A DNA stretch of 64,000 nucleotides from Calliphora vicina (lineage: Eukaryota; Arthropoda; Insecta; Diptera; Calliphoridae): NCBI RefSeq assembly GCF_958450345.1, contig NC_088780.1, forward strand, positions 24,525,167 to 24,589,166, given 5' to 3'. Every line of letters starts with the position of its first letter. The stretch's first letter is position 1. Position numbers and translations under genes: made by a program. The notes under the pieces were generated by a model. The model was not told the origin of the DNA, searched no databases, and worked only from the letters and a program-made list of their open reading frames with translations. This document shows, one piece after another, positions 11,691 through 23,717 of this stretch.

Positions 11691-12728
11691 TAAATAGGTA
11701 TTTGGCAATTTTTTTTTTAAAATATGAAACCCAAGGTGGCGTTTAAATTTTCTAATTGTCTTTGGTACTCTCACTGAATTTTTTCGGAAAATTTTAGATT
11801 CTCAAAAGGACCAAATTAGCCACAGGGAACATTGAAAATCGAAAAAGTGCAAAATATGGACAACCCTATTTTACAAGTCTGCCTTTACATTCACTTGTAC
11901 ACATTTTAATGTAAATGTATAGATTTTATAATAATTCATGGTATTAGCTTTAAGAAAAAACAAACATACAAAATAAATTTAAGGACTTTATCAAGTATTT
12001 ATAACTCTTACTCTCTCATTTTGAAAGGATTCACTTGCGTTTAGGTGTATCTAAACGGGTACACTTAAACATACACTTCCAATAGTTAAGCTTTAGAGTA
12101 AACAATGAAGCATATAGAGTGTATGTTTGTAAAAGTTTTAAAAACAGGTGCGGATTTAAGTTAATTTAAAAGAAATATATTAGTTTTTTTTACGCTTTTT
12201 AGAATAATATTATAATTAAGGATTATTTCACATGCAATGAAATGTTGAGAAAATAATGATATTTTAATTTAATGGAGTAATATTAAAATACATTGAGAAA
12301 AAATTTAATGATAACAGAAGGTGAGCACTGTTGTATTACTGTTACACAGTGCTATCCAAAATGTATTTGATTATTTGCTTTAATTGTTTTTAATAAAATA
12401 AATAACAATACAAAATTTTAAATGAAGAAAAATCCAATAAAGTTTTAATTACTTTGATATTTATTGTGTTGGCATATTTTGAATTTAAAAAATACGTTTA
12501 AAGTTTCTGTGCCAAATAATTAAATTAATATTTTTTCAACAATAAAAAATTCATTTAACTATCAAAATATATACAGTTTTTTTTTATTCTATTAAATTGT
12601 ATGTGTATAGATTTTTTTAGAAAATCCCAGGATATTGTTTTACAACATGTTGTTAAAAAAAATAAAGCATATGGGCATTTCCAGAGAGAGCTTTAGCGAA
12701 AATAAATTTTAGTAAACAAATGATTTAA
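11691..12728. other. AT-rich sequence without recognisable features
   Basis: I see nothing that supports a gene or known repeat. Low-complexity A/T runs dominate. Confidence 0.4.
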
Positions 12729-13567
12729 AACAAGTTAGAACGGTATATTCGGCTTTGCCGAATCTTAAATACCCTCCACCTTTATACATATTTTTTAGGT
12801 TGATATATATGGGAGCTATAACCAATTATAGGCCGATCATCATAGAATTAGGTATATCGATTTTGGTATATATGGGGATTATTTATGACGAGTTTCAACT
12901 TAATAGCGATATTTATAAGATATTTATGCTAATTTAAGTGGGTTTCGGAAGTGAACTTTATATGGGGGCCACGGTCAAATATGGGCCGATCCACAAAAAA
13001 TTTAGTGTTGTGATATCTTTTAGCACGAAACTTATTTTTGCTGAATTTTGTATGGATACTGCAATTCTGAAGGCATTTATAGACCATAGAACCATATTTC
13101 GGGAAGAAATTTGTATGGGGGCTAGGAGAAATCATGAACTGATTCTTATAATTTTCACCAGAGTTAGTCCTTTTATTATGAAAATAACGCGTGTAAAGTT
13201 TTATGGTATTATCTGCAATATATTTACACAAATAACCAATAATATGTGAAAATTGTCAAATTTGTTTAGGTTGTCTCACATTTTGGTTCATAGCTCTGGT
13301 TCTGCTGAACCGATTTTGCTGATTTTCAATACCAAACTGCTTAGGACAACAATAAACATATTTTTTGCAAGTCTACCAATTTTTTTTGCGTATTTTGGAC
13401 GTGAGCGTGTTTTACACAGACGGACCTTGCTCAATCGACTTAGAATTTCATAAGGATCAAGAAAATATATACTTTGTTGGGTCTCAGATGAATATTTCTC
13501 AATGTTACACACGGAATGACAAGCTGATATATACCCTCATTCACCACTTATGGTGGTGGAGGGTATA
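12729..13567 (-). mobile_element. Family B Helentron-like repeat, complete
   Basis: It reads on the minus strand. The 5' end (13567-13552) is TATACCCTCCACCACC. Near the 3' end is the inverse GGTGGAGGGTA (12780-12770), followed by the hairpin ATTCGGCAAAGCCGAAT (12763-12747) and the terminus TCTAACTTGTT (to 12729). The body matches 29074-29920 end to end. The frames at 12755, 12929, 12938, 13253, 13288 and 13365 are repeat translations with no domain. There is no coding capacity for replication proteins, so it would depend on an autonomous partner. Confidence 0.85.
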
Positions 13568-14984
13568 AAAAATGTCAAATCTACTTTTAATAAAAGTTTC
13601 TTGTTAGTATTTATTGATCAATCTTTCTATTAATAATCCAGTAATACAAACAATTTTAAGGACACCGAACAAAGCTCGATTAATGGTAAATTTTTGATAT
13701 AATTATGTTTATGTTTTAATGTCGCGTTCTTATGCCTATCGTTTGTTATCAGCACCACGCCATCGTTTTAATCTAGTGGGCAGAAAATGTTAAATCAAAT
13801 ACGATAATGGAATTGAGAAATCAAATTGCTAAGATTTACTTATTTTGCTCACTTCAAAGGTATACAAATGTCGCGTTCTGGATCATGTAAATGCCCATAT
13901 TGAATATTAAGCCAGATATAAGCTAACATATTGTTTGATTCGAAATATTTTCATTTTATTGTATAAACTAATTTAAGTTTTTGGCATGAGTAATCATTTG
14001 ATTCTTTAAATTGAAAACAAATAGGTAGGCACAACATTTTAAAACCATTTTAATTTTATAAATGATTTGCTGGAATCACTTCTTCACAGTTTAATATTTT
14101 AAACACTTGAAGCCTTTTCATTTTAATTTTTTTATTTTTTTCAGTTTGTAATTCTAAACTATTTCAAATTTGTCTCAATACTTGCAAAACATAGCAAATG
14201 TTCGTTGCAACAAACATCCTGAATCACCTACTTACGTATATAGTTTTTGTTTTTATAAACCATTTTCCCACATTGCAAATTAAAATCAATTATTTACTCC
14301 AAAAAATATTCAATTTTGTTTGCTAAATCAATGGTTTTAGACTTTACTTTTTTTTGTCTGATTCGAATTTTGTTTGTAGTTTTATATTTTTGAGCACAAT
14401 TTACATTGGACAACTGCAAAAAAAAAACAAAACAATTAATGCCTTGTTTCAAAACAATTGAAGGGGATTTGGATTTTTTTTAAAATATTTATTTATTTTA
14501 TCTGTAACGATACAAATTTTAAAACAAAAACCTTCAACAAAGCAGAGAGTTAGTTAATTTTACAGGAAAAAAAATCAATAAAGTTTAGCAGACAAAATAA
14601 ATCGATTTTATTTGGAAAATAAATACGAACATTTTTAATTAAAAGTATACAATTGAGTGAGCCTTTAAAGGGAAATTAATTTTTAGTTTAGACTGGAGGT
14701 GACAGACAGCAGACAGTTTTAAAATAGAGAAAAATAAAAAAATTACTCTAAATAATCCCACATACGAGTCTTGTTTTTGTTTTCACATGTTTTTTTCGGT
14801 TTTGACAACTGAGTTAGGTTTTTGACAGGAGAGTTTCCGCTCTATGCCTATTCTCTATGGTTTTAAATGTAAATAATTTGATACCTTGATGTATTTTTTA
14901 ATAAAATTTTGATCCATATCTCTGGTTACAAACAAAAGTTCGAATTTTATGCAAACGAATTAAACTGAAGCTGAGAATCATTAC
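13568..14984. other. AT-rich sequence with one dispersed repeat patch
   Basis: No gene is supported. A patch at 13715-13902, with TACAAATGTCGCGTTC and AAATGCCCATAT, resembles 51300-51520 (TACAAATGTCGCGTAC, AACTGCCCATAT). This suggests an old repeat family (H) that also underlies the region around 49-51 kb. Confidence 0.4.
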
Positions 14985-15850
14985 TTGCTTTGACAAATGG
15001 ATCCATTACGATAACCCGAAGTGGAAGAGATCGTATGTGAAACCCGGCCAACCAGCCGAATCGACACCAAAGCCAAATATGCATGGCGCTAAGTTAATGC
15101 TCTGTATTTAGTGGTACCAAAAGGGTCCTATCTATTACGAGCTGCTGAAATCTAACTGGACCGTCAAAGGGAATCAGTAGCGAACAATATATTCGTTTGA
15201 AGCGAGCATTTTTCGATGAAGATTGTTGCCAAACTTAACCAGAGCTTGCACAATCATTGGGAGCTACATAAAAGCAATTTGAAAACGTTTTCAAGCTGAA
15301 TTCACCCAAAGCAGAGAAAATTTGGTACCATACGAATTGAAGCTGAGAGACCTTTGTATGTCAGAAATGATGCTCGAACGCGATGAAAAATATATCAATT
15401 ACGATAACACGATGCGGAAGAGATCGTATGTGAAACTCGGCCAACGAGTCGAATCGAAACTAAAGCCAAATATCCATGGCGCTAAGGTAATGCTCTGTAT
15501 TTGGTGGGACCACAAGGGTTGGGCGAAAAACTCCCAGAATATGCGACCAGAAATGAAATCTTAATATTCCATCATAACAACGCTGGGCCATATTTTTTAA
15601 TACCTGTAAAAAAGTATTTAGAAAGAAGTGGTTGGGAATTTTGCCCCACCCACCATATTATCCAGACCTTGCTCCGTCCGCCTACTATTTGTTTCGATCT
15701 ATGCAGAACACTCTCTCAGGAATACGGTTCACTTCAGAACACAGTATCCGAAGTTGGCTTGATACGTTCTTGGCCTCAAAATATGGGCAGTTCTTTTGGC
15801 TTGGAATCCATATTTTGCCAGAAAAGTGGGACAAATTTCATAGTTAACAA
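14985..15850 (+). pseudogene. Rearranged mariner (DD34D) transposase relics
   Basis: Two partial mariner coding sequences are joined head to tail. The first (about 14985-15200) gives KWIHYDNPKWKRSYVKPGQP and PKPNMHGAKLMLCI, then a stop, then YYELL and EQYIRLKRAF. It then jumps to N-terminal-type sequence, FDEDCCQT and ELAQSLGAT, so the order of parts is scrambled. The second (15322-15850) gives PYELKLRD, YINYDNTMRKRSYVKLGQ, PNIHGAKVMLCIWWDHKG, VKKYLERSGWE and, after a frameshift near 15640, PHPPYYPDLAPSAYYLFRSM and a C-terminal EKWDKFHS. The catalytic HDNA motif reads HNNA and the final APSD reads APSA, so it is catalytically dead in addition to being frameshifted. Confidence 0.85.
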
Positions 15851-16014
15851 TGGTCAATATTTTAAATAAATTTATGTTGTACAAATATTTGAAAAAGTCC
15901 TGCATTTTTAAGTCATACACCCAATAAAATAGATAGAGAATTATACATAGAGACGAGACACTACTTTTTGTCAAACATATAACAAATCATATGTCTGATA
16001 CAACAACAAAATAC

Positions 16015-16066
16015 ATATATTTTGGATCGTTATAGATAGCGAAGTCGATACATTCATGTCCGTTAG
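16015..16066 (+). repeat. Fragment of family C Helentron-like repeat
   Basis: TATATTTTGGATCGTTATAG and GATAGCGAAGTCGAT correspond to 49465-49515 in the complete family C copy (TCTGGATCCTTATAGATAGC). Nothing else of the repeat remains. Confidence 0.55.
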
Positions 16067-16170
16067 AGTGTTCCAAAAATTTTTTTTGGTAATTTCGCAA
16101 CGCATACCCTCTAATTTGTTTATATATATATAAAACTTTGTATATGAAATTTTGTATTTCTATCATGATT

Positions 16171-17066
16171 GCAACCCGTGCCGACTTTCGATTTAGTTTT
16201 GTGGTGCATTTACAAGGGGAAAAAATGCAATTTTTTCAGTTTTTGTAAAAATTTTGCCATTAAGTAATTACTTTTGCAATTTAATTTAAAAGAATCGATA
16301 TGTGAACGTAATTGTCGTTCTAATAAGACATAAAACACAAAAATTGGTTAAAAAATGTTAAAGTTATTCAAAAATCGCCAGGCCATTAACGTGTCTCAGG
16401 CCACTAGAACAAGAAACTTAGGAACAAAATTAACATATTTTGAGAAATATTAAAATAAGAGCTAATTTTTACTTAAAATATAAACATATTTACTTGTATA
16501 TGAGTTTTTGTCTTCGTAGGATACCGTTAACCTATTCGCAGGTATGACCAAAAAAAAATATTTTTTTTAACGGCAGTTTCAAAACTCCAATTTCAAATTT
16601 TTCAAAATTTTGTTAAACAAATTTCAGAATTTGTTGATCATCACTTGGGGATTTATTGCCCATATAATAGGGAATAAAAATGTGAAAAAATTATGTCAAT
16701 ACCTCCTATAGTTTTTCCGTACCTGCGATTTAAATTTTGCGATTTTCGAGAAAAACAAATTTTTTGGCCATATTTTGGCGAATGAGCCGAATTTCCTTAC
16801 TGTTACGATTTTTAAGTAAAAGCTATTTATAATATTATAGTCCATGTAATTCTAAATATAGTCTGAAAGTTTTACTAAAATCGGAAAACGTTAACCCTTA
16901 AATCGAAAAGGTCAAAGGTCAAATTTTTTAATATTTGGAATTTCTCATGGAAAAATAGCGAAATGTTATATATTTTTGGTCCGATTTTGATGAAACTCAA
17001 GAAAAGTATAACATGATGTCTAGTATTTATAATAAGAGCACAAAAATTAAAATTAACCCTTAATAG
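16171..17066 (+). mobile_element. Single arm of the foldback family at 10131-11690
   Basis: It starts with CCCGTGCCGACTTTCGATTT and ends with ATTAACCCTTAATAGC. It aligns along its whole length with the reverse complement of the right arm of the 10.1-11.7 kb foldback element, and with the two remaining pieces of that element's left arm. The inverse arm is absent here, so this is a solo arm. No ORF of note. Confidence 0.8.
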
Positions 17067-19394
17067 CATCGATATCGATTAAAACTGATCGTAATTTTCT
17101 TATTTGAGATTATGGCATTCGATATCGAGTAGGAAATTTAGTACATTTCATTAAAATTCCGATATCATAATGACTTTTCGATACGATAGCTCTTTCGTTC
17201 ACGAATTCGTTAATTCGGCCTCAGGTTTCTTTCGAAACTCGATCGAGCAGCAGAACGTTGAATATATCTGATGTCACAGTCCCACTTTTACGAGGAAACT
17301 AATGATATTTATGGGAATCGACTGTCCTTGATGAACTACTGTAGCCTATTATGAGCTTTATAAAGAGCCTGAGTTGATTTTAAACTTATAAAACCATGTT
17401 CAATCGTTATCAATGGTCGAACGTTACCAATTAAATCACCTTACTGATTTTATGAATAAAAAGTAACCCTGAAATGTTGAAATTATTAATTACATGACCC
17501 ATAATCCACAAATTTCAATATTCCATATTTCTCCTTACATACCAACAATTCTCAAACGATGTTGCAGTAATAAGTAAGCAATAAACTAATTAAGTTGTCA
17601 ACGTTCTTTTTTTCATTTTACAAATTTCATTTCAGTTCAATCATTAGCAATTCTATATGCACGACATGCAGCTACGATTAAAATCCATTTCCTTAATAAA
17701 ATTTATAAAGCCAATGTTGTACATTACATACCCAATCACTTGCACAACTACTTGCATGCATGCATACAATTCATATTTTATCTTCTCTTAAATTGCTTAT
17801 TCATAGTATTTGCTGTTTTCATTTTTTACATTTAACTGCCACGAGCATCATTTACATTAATTAAATAATATTGAGATAAATTAAAAATTAATACACATAT
17901 TGCTTTCATTTGTAGCTGCAAAACACCCGTGCCATGACTATTGCTTACTTATTATTACTCCCTGTTTCCCCGTCGAACCAAAAAGCTCAGATAAAAGAAA
18001 AACTACCATAATAATCAATAAAATAAAAAATAAAGAAAAAAACTAATTTTTTATGGAAAAGTAATTAAAAAACGTTTGCCAGCAATAATTGTTTTCATAC
18101 CAACAAGCAGCCTTCATTAAATCAATAAACTTGAAATGTAACAAATTTCACTTTAAAAACAGCGAACTTCTGTTCATTTGCGAAAATAAAGGATTAAAAA
18201 AGAGATGCCACAAAAAACTGCAAAAATTACTTAACTGGGATTTTTGCTTTTTATTCGCCGAATTTTCTTGTTTTTCTGTTCATTATCTTTTTTTTTTTTT
18301 TTGGGGGGGGGGGGGGGTCGTTTGGTTGCAAACTTTTGTTTTATTCATGGCAGGAAATGCTCAATAATATTTGTTGCAAACAGGAAATGTTAAAACCGCT
18401 AAAATTCTCACTTAAGCCATTTAAAATTATTTAATTTTTAAACGTTTGTAATTTTTTGTCAAACGAAAATAAAATAACTAAGAAAACTGCCAGTGAAGTT
18501 AAAAAAAAAAATAAAAGAGAGAAAAAGTATGAAAAATAAATGTATATGACTGTATGTATATTTATAAATATGGCCAACAGCATTTTCGCAGTGGCTTAAG
18601 CTTAAAAGCTTTGGCGGTTTTGTGGTCAAACAATAAGCCATGATGCCAAACAAGCAGCAAACAACATATACAGACAACTACATAACGAGCAACATTTATT
18701 TATATCTAGCAATGTTTATACCTTGCAGATCTAAAATTCCTCAGTGACATGATTTGGCACGAGATAGCTACTAACTTAATTGCTAGGCTTTTTACTAAGG
18801 TCCAGCAAATCTTGTTCAAATACTCATGTGTTGTTTCAGAGTCATACATATATTGCTCATTTGCTGCAACAATGTCATAATTCAAACAAAAAATATATCG
18901 GTTTAAAAATTAAAATTGCATATCCTGACAAATTAGTAGTTATGATAACGTTGCAGCAATTAAGCGATATTCTCTTCTTATACCCACCAATAAAACATGG
19001 TTCGTATTGATTTTAAATCTGTTTGTAACAAATTCATATCAGAATCGATGTTTAAATTATTTGATTTGACTTAAATTTTCTGCTTTGCAGTTTTTGTTAC
19101 CAAGTACTCGACCTGTATTCCTCAAAATTCGAAAAAATGTAAAACCAATCTACCAAATATTATATTTACTTCTATACACGTTTTCCAAGTTTATATTGCA
19201 GTCATCTACAGAATTATGGCTAGATTTTGACAAATTTCTTTTTGCTAGAGTTTAGTTGAATTTCTCTTTCTAGTCGTTTAATTAAAGAAGTGTCCACTTA
19301 AAATCGGTACGGATTAAAGCGAACGTAACCTTTAAATGAAACAATGTATGTTAAGGTAATTTATCAACCTTTAAAAAAAAATATAACTGTAGGT
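17067..19394. other. AT-rich sequence without supported genes
   Basis: Nothing recognisable except a T15G15 homopolymer junction at 18288. The segment 17070-17460 is a little richer in GC (ATCGATATCGATT, CGATCGAGCAGCAGAACG) but contains no long ORF and no identified family. Confidence 0.4.
18288..18317. repeat. T15-G15 homopolymer junction
   Basis: Fifteen T followed directly by fifteen G. G runs of this length are rare in so AT-rich a region. The 92-aa frame that spans it is a by-product. Confidence 0.95.
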
Positions 19395-19700
19395 TTATGT
19401 GTCTTTATTGCGAATAAATTTTTTGGCTTTTCTTCTTATGCCTCCCATTAATAGTTGCACAACTTTTCTTCCCACTTCTACCGTTACTCTAGTATATTTA
19501 TTCCACTTTGTTCTCATCAAAATCTTGTTATTTACTGTACCTGCACTCTTTTTCAATTTACGTTTAACAATTGCCCAATATATCTCGATTGGACGAAGAT
19601 TTGGGAAATTTGTTTAATGGATGTGTTTTGGTATAACATCAATATTATTCTCATTATACCACTTCATATTTGTAATTGAGTAATGACAACTTGTCATTGA
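19395..19700 (-). pseudogene. Tc1-type transposase C-terminal relic (YWAIVK class)
   Basis: On the minus strand, TSCHYSITNMKWYNENN (around the second catalytic position) is followed by VIPKHI, one in-frame stop, then NFPNLRPIEIYWAIVKRKLK, which carries the glutamate (PIE). The tail MRTKWNKYT and LLMGGIRRKAKKFIRNKDT runs to a natural stop at 19397-19395. Apart from the single stop, about 100 codons stay open. The family is the same as the relic at 4310-4850. Upstream transposase sequence was not found. The plus-strand 72- and 74-aa frames are shadows. Confidence 0.75.
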
Positions 19701-20742
19701 GTAATGAAAACTTGGCTAAAACTTTGTATCAGATGTGTGATGTCTTATAAATGACAGCAATCGCTTTTCCAAACTCTCTTTTTATATATAATTCTGAAAA
19801 TTCGTTAACCTTTTGACGACGAAAAATTTTCCGCTGGAAATTTTAAAATTTTTAAAATTTTATTGCAGATTCTTAATTGGAAAGACGACATTACGAGACT
19901 TTAGTGTTGTCAAAATTTTAAAATTATTACTCCTTCTACCAGAAAAATCATGGGACATATGTGTCCCATTCTTCATTGAAGAATTAAAAGATTTTTTTCG
20001 TTTCAAAAAGTAAAGTACTGCTTTATTTGCATTGCAAAACCAATCAAATCGAACAATGGAAAAGGGGGTGAAATAGGAACATAACTTTTTAACGGGTTGT
20101 GATAGAAGGGAAATATTGGTATCATTTTGATATGCTTAAAATACCTTTTCATCATGCATGTTTAGAAATCTATATTTTGTTTAAAGAGATTTGCGCCACC
20201 TGTTGTTTGTTTTTGAAACTATTTTAAGGATTCAAAAAACATCAATTGTATTAATTTTTGATGCAGAATCGACTGGTGAAATTATATTTGCAATATCTTC
20301 AACCGTTTTTGCTCTACAGAAAATGGTCTCAAAATGCGCACTTTAGGTGCCTTGAACAACCACAAGGAGTGAAAATTTTATACAATAAAGGACGCCTTTA
20401 AATCCAATTGTATGTCGGTGCCGCAGTTAATTTTTACTTTAAATAGATAGTAGTTGACCATTTCTCCCCATTAAACTGCAGGGTAAATACAGATATATGC
20501 ATGGAAATATTTATCTATATATGTATGTGTAAAGAATAAAAATGAACAATTTTGACTTGGAGTCAAGTACAAGCAACAGTTTTAGTAACTAAATATAAAT
20601 TCAAACTAAATTTAAGGATATAGGGAAATAGTCTAAAGTTGGCTAGGTAGATGTTCTATTTAAATTTCTAAAAAAACTGCAAAGTAATATGTAATACTTC
20701 AGTGTAGCATATAAAATTTAATATTGATTTAAGAAAAATATT
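19701..20742. other. Unclassified AT-rich sequence
   Basis: No gene or known repeat supported. The 66-aa plus-strand frame at 19813 has no recognisable domain. Confidence 0.4.
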
Positions 20743-22444
20743 GACGTGGCATTATCAAATTTTTACATTATACCGCTAATGCCATCTATATATATAAAAA
20801 ACGGCTCCACCGATTTTGATGAAATTTTCAGGGAATCTTCAGAATATCCCAGCGGGTAACACTGTATAGTCAGATTTTTGATATTCGGTCTGTGGGCGGA
20901 GGGGTGTGTAAAAATCTAATTTTTACATTATACCGCTAATGCCCTATCTTCTATCTATCTATCTATATATATAAAAATGGATGTTTGTATGTGTGTATGT
21001 ATGTATGTATGTATGTATGTTCCGAATGAACTCAAAAACGGCTGGACCGATTTTGATGAAATTTTCAGGGAATCTTCAGAATAGTCTAGCGGGTAACACT
21101 GTAAGGTCAGATTTTTGATTTTCGGTCTGTGGGCGGAGGGGCGTGGCATTATCAAATTTTTACATTATACCGCTAATGCCATCTATATATATAAAAAACG
21201 GCTCCACCGATTTTGATGAAATTTTCAGGGAATCTTCAGAATATCCCAGCGGGTAACACTGTATAGTCAGATTTTTGATATTCGGTCTGTGGGCGGAGGG
21301 GTGTGTAAAAATCTAATTTTTACATTATACCGCTAATGCCCTATCTATCTATCTATATATATAAAAATGGATGTTTGTATGTGTGTATGTATGTATGTAT
21401 GTATGTATGTATGTATGTATGTATGTATGTATGTATGTTCCGAATGAACTCAAAAACGGCTGGACCGATTTTGATGAAATTTTCAGGGAATCTTCAGAAT
21501 AGTCTAGCGGGTAACACTGTAAGGTCAGATTTTTGATTTTCGGTCTGTGGGCGGAGGGGCGTGGCATTATCAAATTTTTACATTATACCGCTAATGCCAT
21601 CTATATATATAAAAAACGGCTCCACCGATTTTGATGAAATTTTCAGGGAATCTTCAGAATATCCCAGCGGGTAACACTGTATAGTCAGATTTTTGATATT
21701 CGGTCTGTGGGCGGAGGGGTGTGTAAAAATCTAATTTTTACATTATACCGCTAATCTATATATATAAAAATGGATGTTTGTATGTGTGTATGTATGTATG
21801 TATGTATGTATGTTCCGAATGAACTCAAAAACGGCTGGACCGATTTTGATGAAATTTTCAGGGAATCTTCAGAATAGTCTAGCGGGTAACACTGTAAGGT
21901 TAGATTTTTGATTTTCGGTCTGTGGGCGGAGGGGCGTGGCATTATCAAATTTTTACATTATACCGCTAATGCCATCTATATATATAAAAAACGGCTCCAC
22001 CGATTTTGATGAAATTTTCAGGGAATCTTCAGAATATCCCAGCGGGTAACACTGTATAGTCAGATTTTTGATATTCGGTCTGTGGGCGGAGGGGTGTGTA
22101 AAAATCTAATTTTTACATTATACCGCTAATGCCCTATCTATCTATATATATAAAAATGGATGTTTGTATGTGTGTATGTATGTATGTATGTTCCGAATGA
22201 ACTCAAAAACGGCTGGACCGATTTTGATGAAATTTTCAGGGAATCTTCAGAATAGTCTAGCGGGTAACACTGTAAGGTTAGATTTTTGATTTTCGGTCTG
22301 TGGGCGGAGGGGCGTGGCATTATTAAATTTTTACATTATACCGCTAAGGTTGATTCACCGACACTGTATATTAAAATCGAGATCGATATGCAATATAAAA
22401 CAGATGTTTTCTAAAGGCCAGCAACGCGGACCGGGTTCAGCTAG
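20743..22444 (+). mobile_element. Tandem Helitron array with one 3' end
   Basis: Eight 5'-end units starting TCTATATATATAAAAA begin at about 20785, 20962, 21182, 21352, 21600, 21755, 21975 and 22141. They alternate between a short form and a long form. The short form goes straight to ACGGCTCCACCG. The long form has GGATGTTTGTATG, a variable (GTAT)n tract and TTCCGAATGAACTC. All share TTTTGATGAAATTTTCAGGG and a GGCGGAGGGG segment. Only the last unit continues into the Helitron 3' region (GTTGATTCACCGACACTG) ending ACCGGGTTCAGCTAG at 22444, followed by T. The TC start, CTAG end and A/T insertion context are the Helitron hallmarks. No Rep/helicase coding sequence is present, so the array is non-autonomous. 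Minus-strand frames repeating MIMPRPSAH are shadows. Confidence 0.85.
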
Positions 22445-22796
22445 TGCCCTATATTTCATAAAAATGGATGTGTGTATATATGTTCCGTATGGACTCAAAA
22501 ATGGCTGGACCTATTTTGATGATATTTTCACGGTGTCTTCAGAAAAGCCTATTAGGTAACAGTGTAAAGTCAGATTTTAATTTTCTGTCTGTAATAAACA
22601 ATTTGGTTTGCTTATAGGGTCATGAATAAGATATTTCCATACTGAATTTTTGAATTCATTAGAACCAGCCGAAATGCGACTACATGTATTAACATTGAAG
22701 GTTGATTCACCGACACTGTATATTAAAATCGAGATCGATATGCAATATAAAACAGATGTTTTCTAAAGGCCTGCAACGCGGACCGGGTTCAGCTAG
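22445..22796 (+). mobile_element. Non-autonomous Helitron, second copy abutting the array
   Basis: A diverged 5' end (TTCATAAAAATGGATGTGTG at about 22455) is followed by the TTCCGTATGGACTC and GGCTGGACCTATTTTGATGA body. A 120-base segment not seen in the array follows, then the same 3' end as the array copy, finishing ACCGGGTTCAGCTAG at 22796 before T. The element therefore sits immediately downstream of the previous CTAG. Confidence 0.8.
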
Positions 22797-23142
22797 TACA
22801 TATTAAAAAAATATCCCCTACCACATCTACCCTGCTCAAGATTCTGAAGTTTTTTTATATATTTAAAATTTCGCAGTGCAAGGACACAAAATTCAATAGA
22901 AAATATTCCATTAGAATGCATATAGTTGAAAAATAATACCCGAATTGTGTGCATACACGCAAAACAAGATGATAGGTTTTGAAGAGGCCTTTCAAAAGGG
23001 CCTTACTTTTATTGGGAAAAAATGCGATATCATTCTTGACATTTTTTAAACGGGATATGAAGGGCTCTTAATTATTCTTTTTCAACTAGCCTATGACTGT
23101 TTTCTTCATTACTTTAATAAAATAAAGATATCTAAAAAATTC
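22797..23142. other. Unclassified AT-rich sequence
   Basis: Nothing recognisable. Confidence 0.4.
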
Positions 23143-23430
23143 CTCCACAAATAAGTTTTATTTAGAAGAAAATCATATTTGAAAATTGTCTATGGATTAA
23201 TCCATAATTGACCACAGCTCCCATAAAACGCCCACTTCGAAAAATCACTTTTACGAGCATAATTATCATAAAATGGTATCCATGTAAAATTTAACAGAAA
23301 TTTGTTTCGATGATTGGTCGTAGCTCCCATATTGGCCTCATTGAAGTTATTGAAATTGAAAATATAAATGTTCAGTGTAGGGTATTATATGGTGGGACAT
23401 GACCGACTATTCCTTCATACTTATTTTATT
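23143..23430 (+). mobile_element. Degenerate family A Helentron-like repeat
   Basis: Weak but collinear matches to family A: CTCCACAAATAAGTTTTAT, ATAGCTCCCAT-type segments, CGCCCACTTCGAAAAATCAC, and a 3' end GTGTAGGGTATTATATGGTG followed by a decayed hairpin (GGACATGACCGAC). The 5' third is missing. It is more diverged than the other copies, so it is older. Confidence 0.65.
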
Positions 23431-23466
23431 TCCCATAATACTGAAAGCTTTGTTTTTCTAAAGGTA

Positions 23467-23597
23467 GGGTCACACATGGCAAATATTTGAAGAAATATCT
23501 TAAAAGAAATGCAGACTGTTAGGACTTTTAAACAGGGACCGTATATAACGGTTATCAAGAAAATTTAAACCCAAAAACTCTCAATGTGACCTAAACT
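23467..23597. mobile_element. Small MITE (AGGGTCACA ends), degenerate
   Basis: The left end AGGGTCACACATGGCAAATA and right end AATGTGACCT are inverted. The same terminus occurs at 53385-53594, which supports a family of short inverted-repeat elements. Confidence 0.5.
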
Positions 23598-23717
23598 GTC
23601 ATTTACCAATAGATACATATTGAAGTGCTCTTATTTTATTTTTTTAATTTTTCATTTAAAAATTTAATTTTTATTTTTTTTTTAAATTGAAAATAATAAC
23701 AAGAAGTTAAACGCTGC

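Noticed and set aside
17070..17460. GC-richer segment with ATCGATATCGATT palindromes as a possible exon or promoter
   Set aside because: No ORF longer than chance and no repeat partner in the window; nothing specific can be supported.
21001..21440. Regularly spaced repeats suggestive of a CRISPR-like array
   Set aside because: The units are long Helitron 5' ends with simple-sequence tracts, in a eukaryotic repeat context; no spacer structure or cas genes.
20955..22320. Four near-identical minus-strand proteins beginning MIMPRPSAHRPK
   Set aside because: They are antisense translations of the long Helitron units, and the variable tail (YIHTYIHT) is the GTAT microsatellite.
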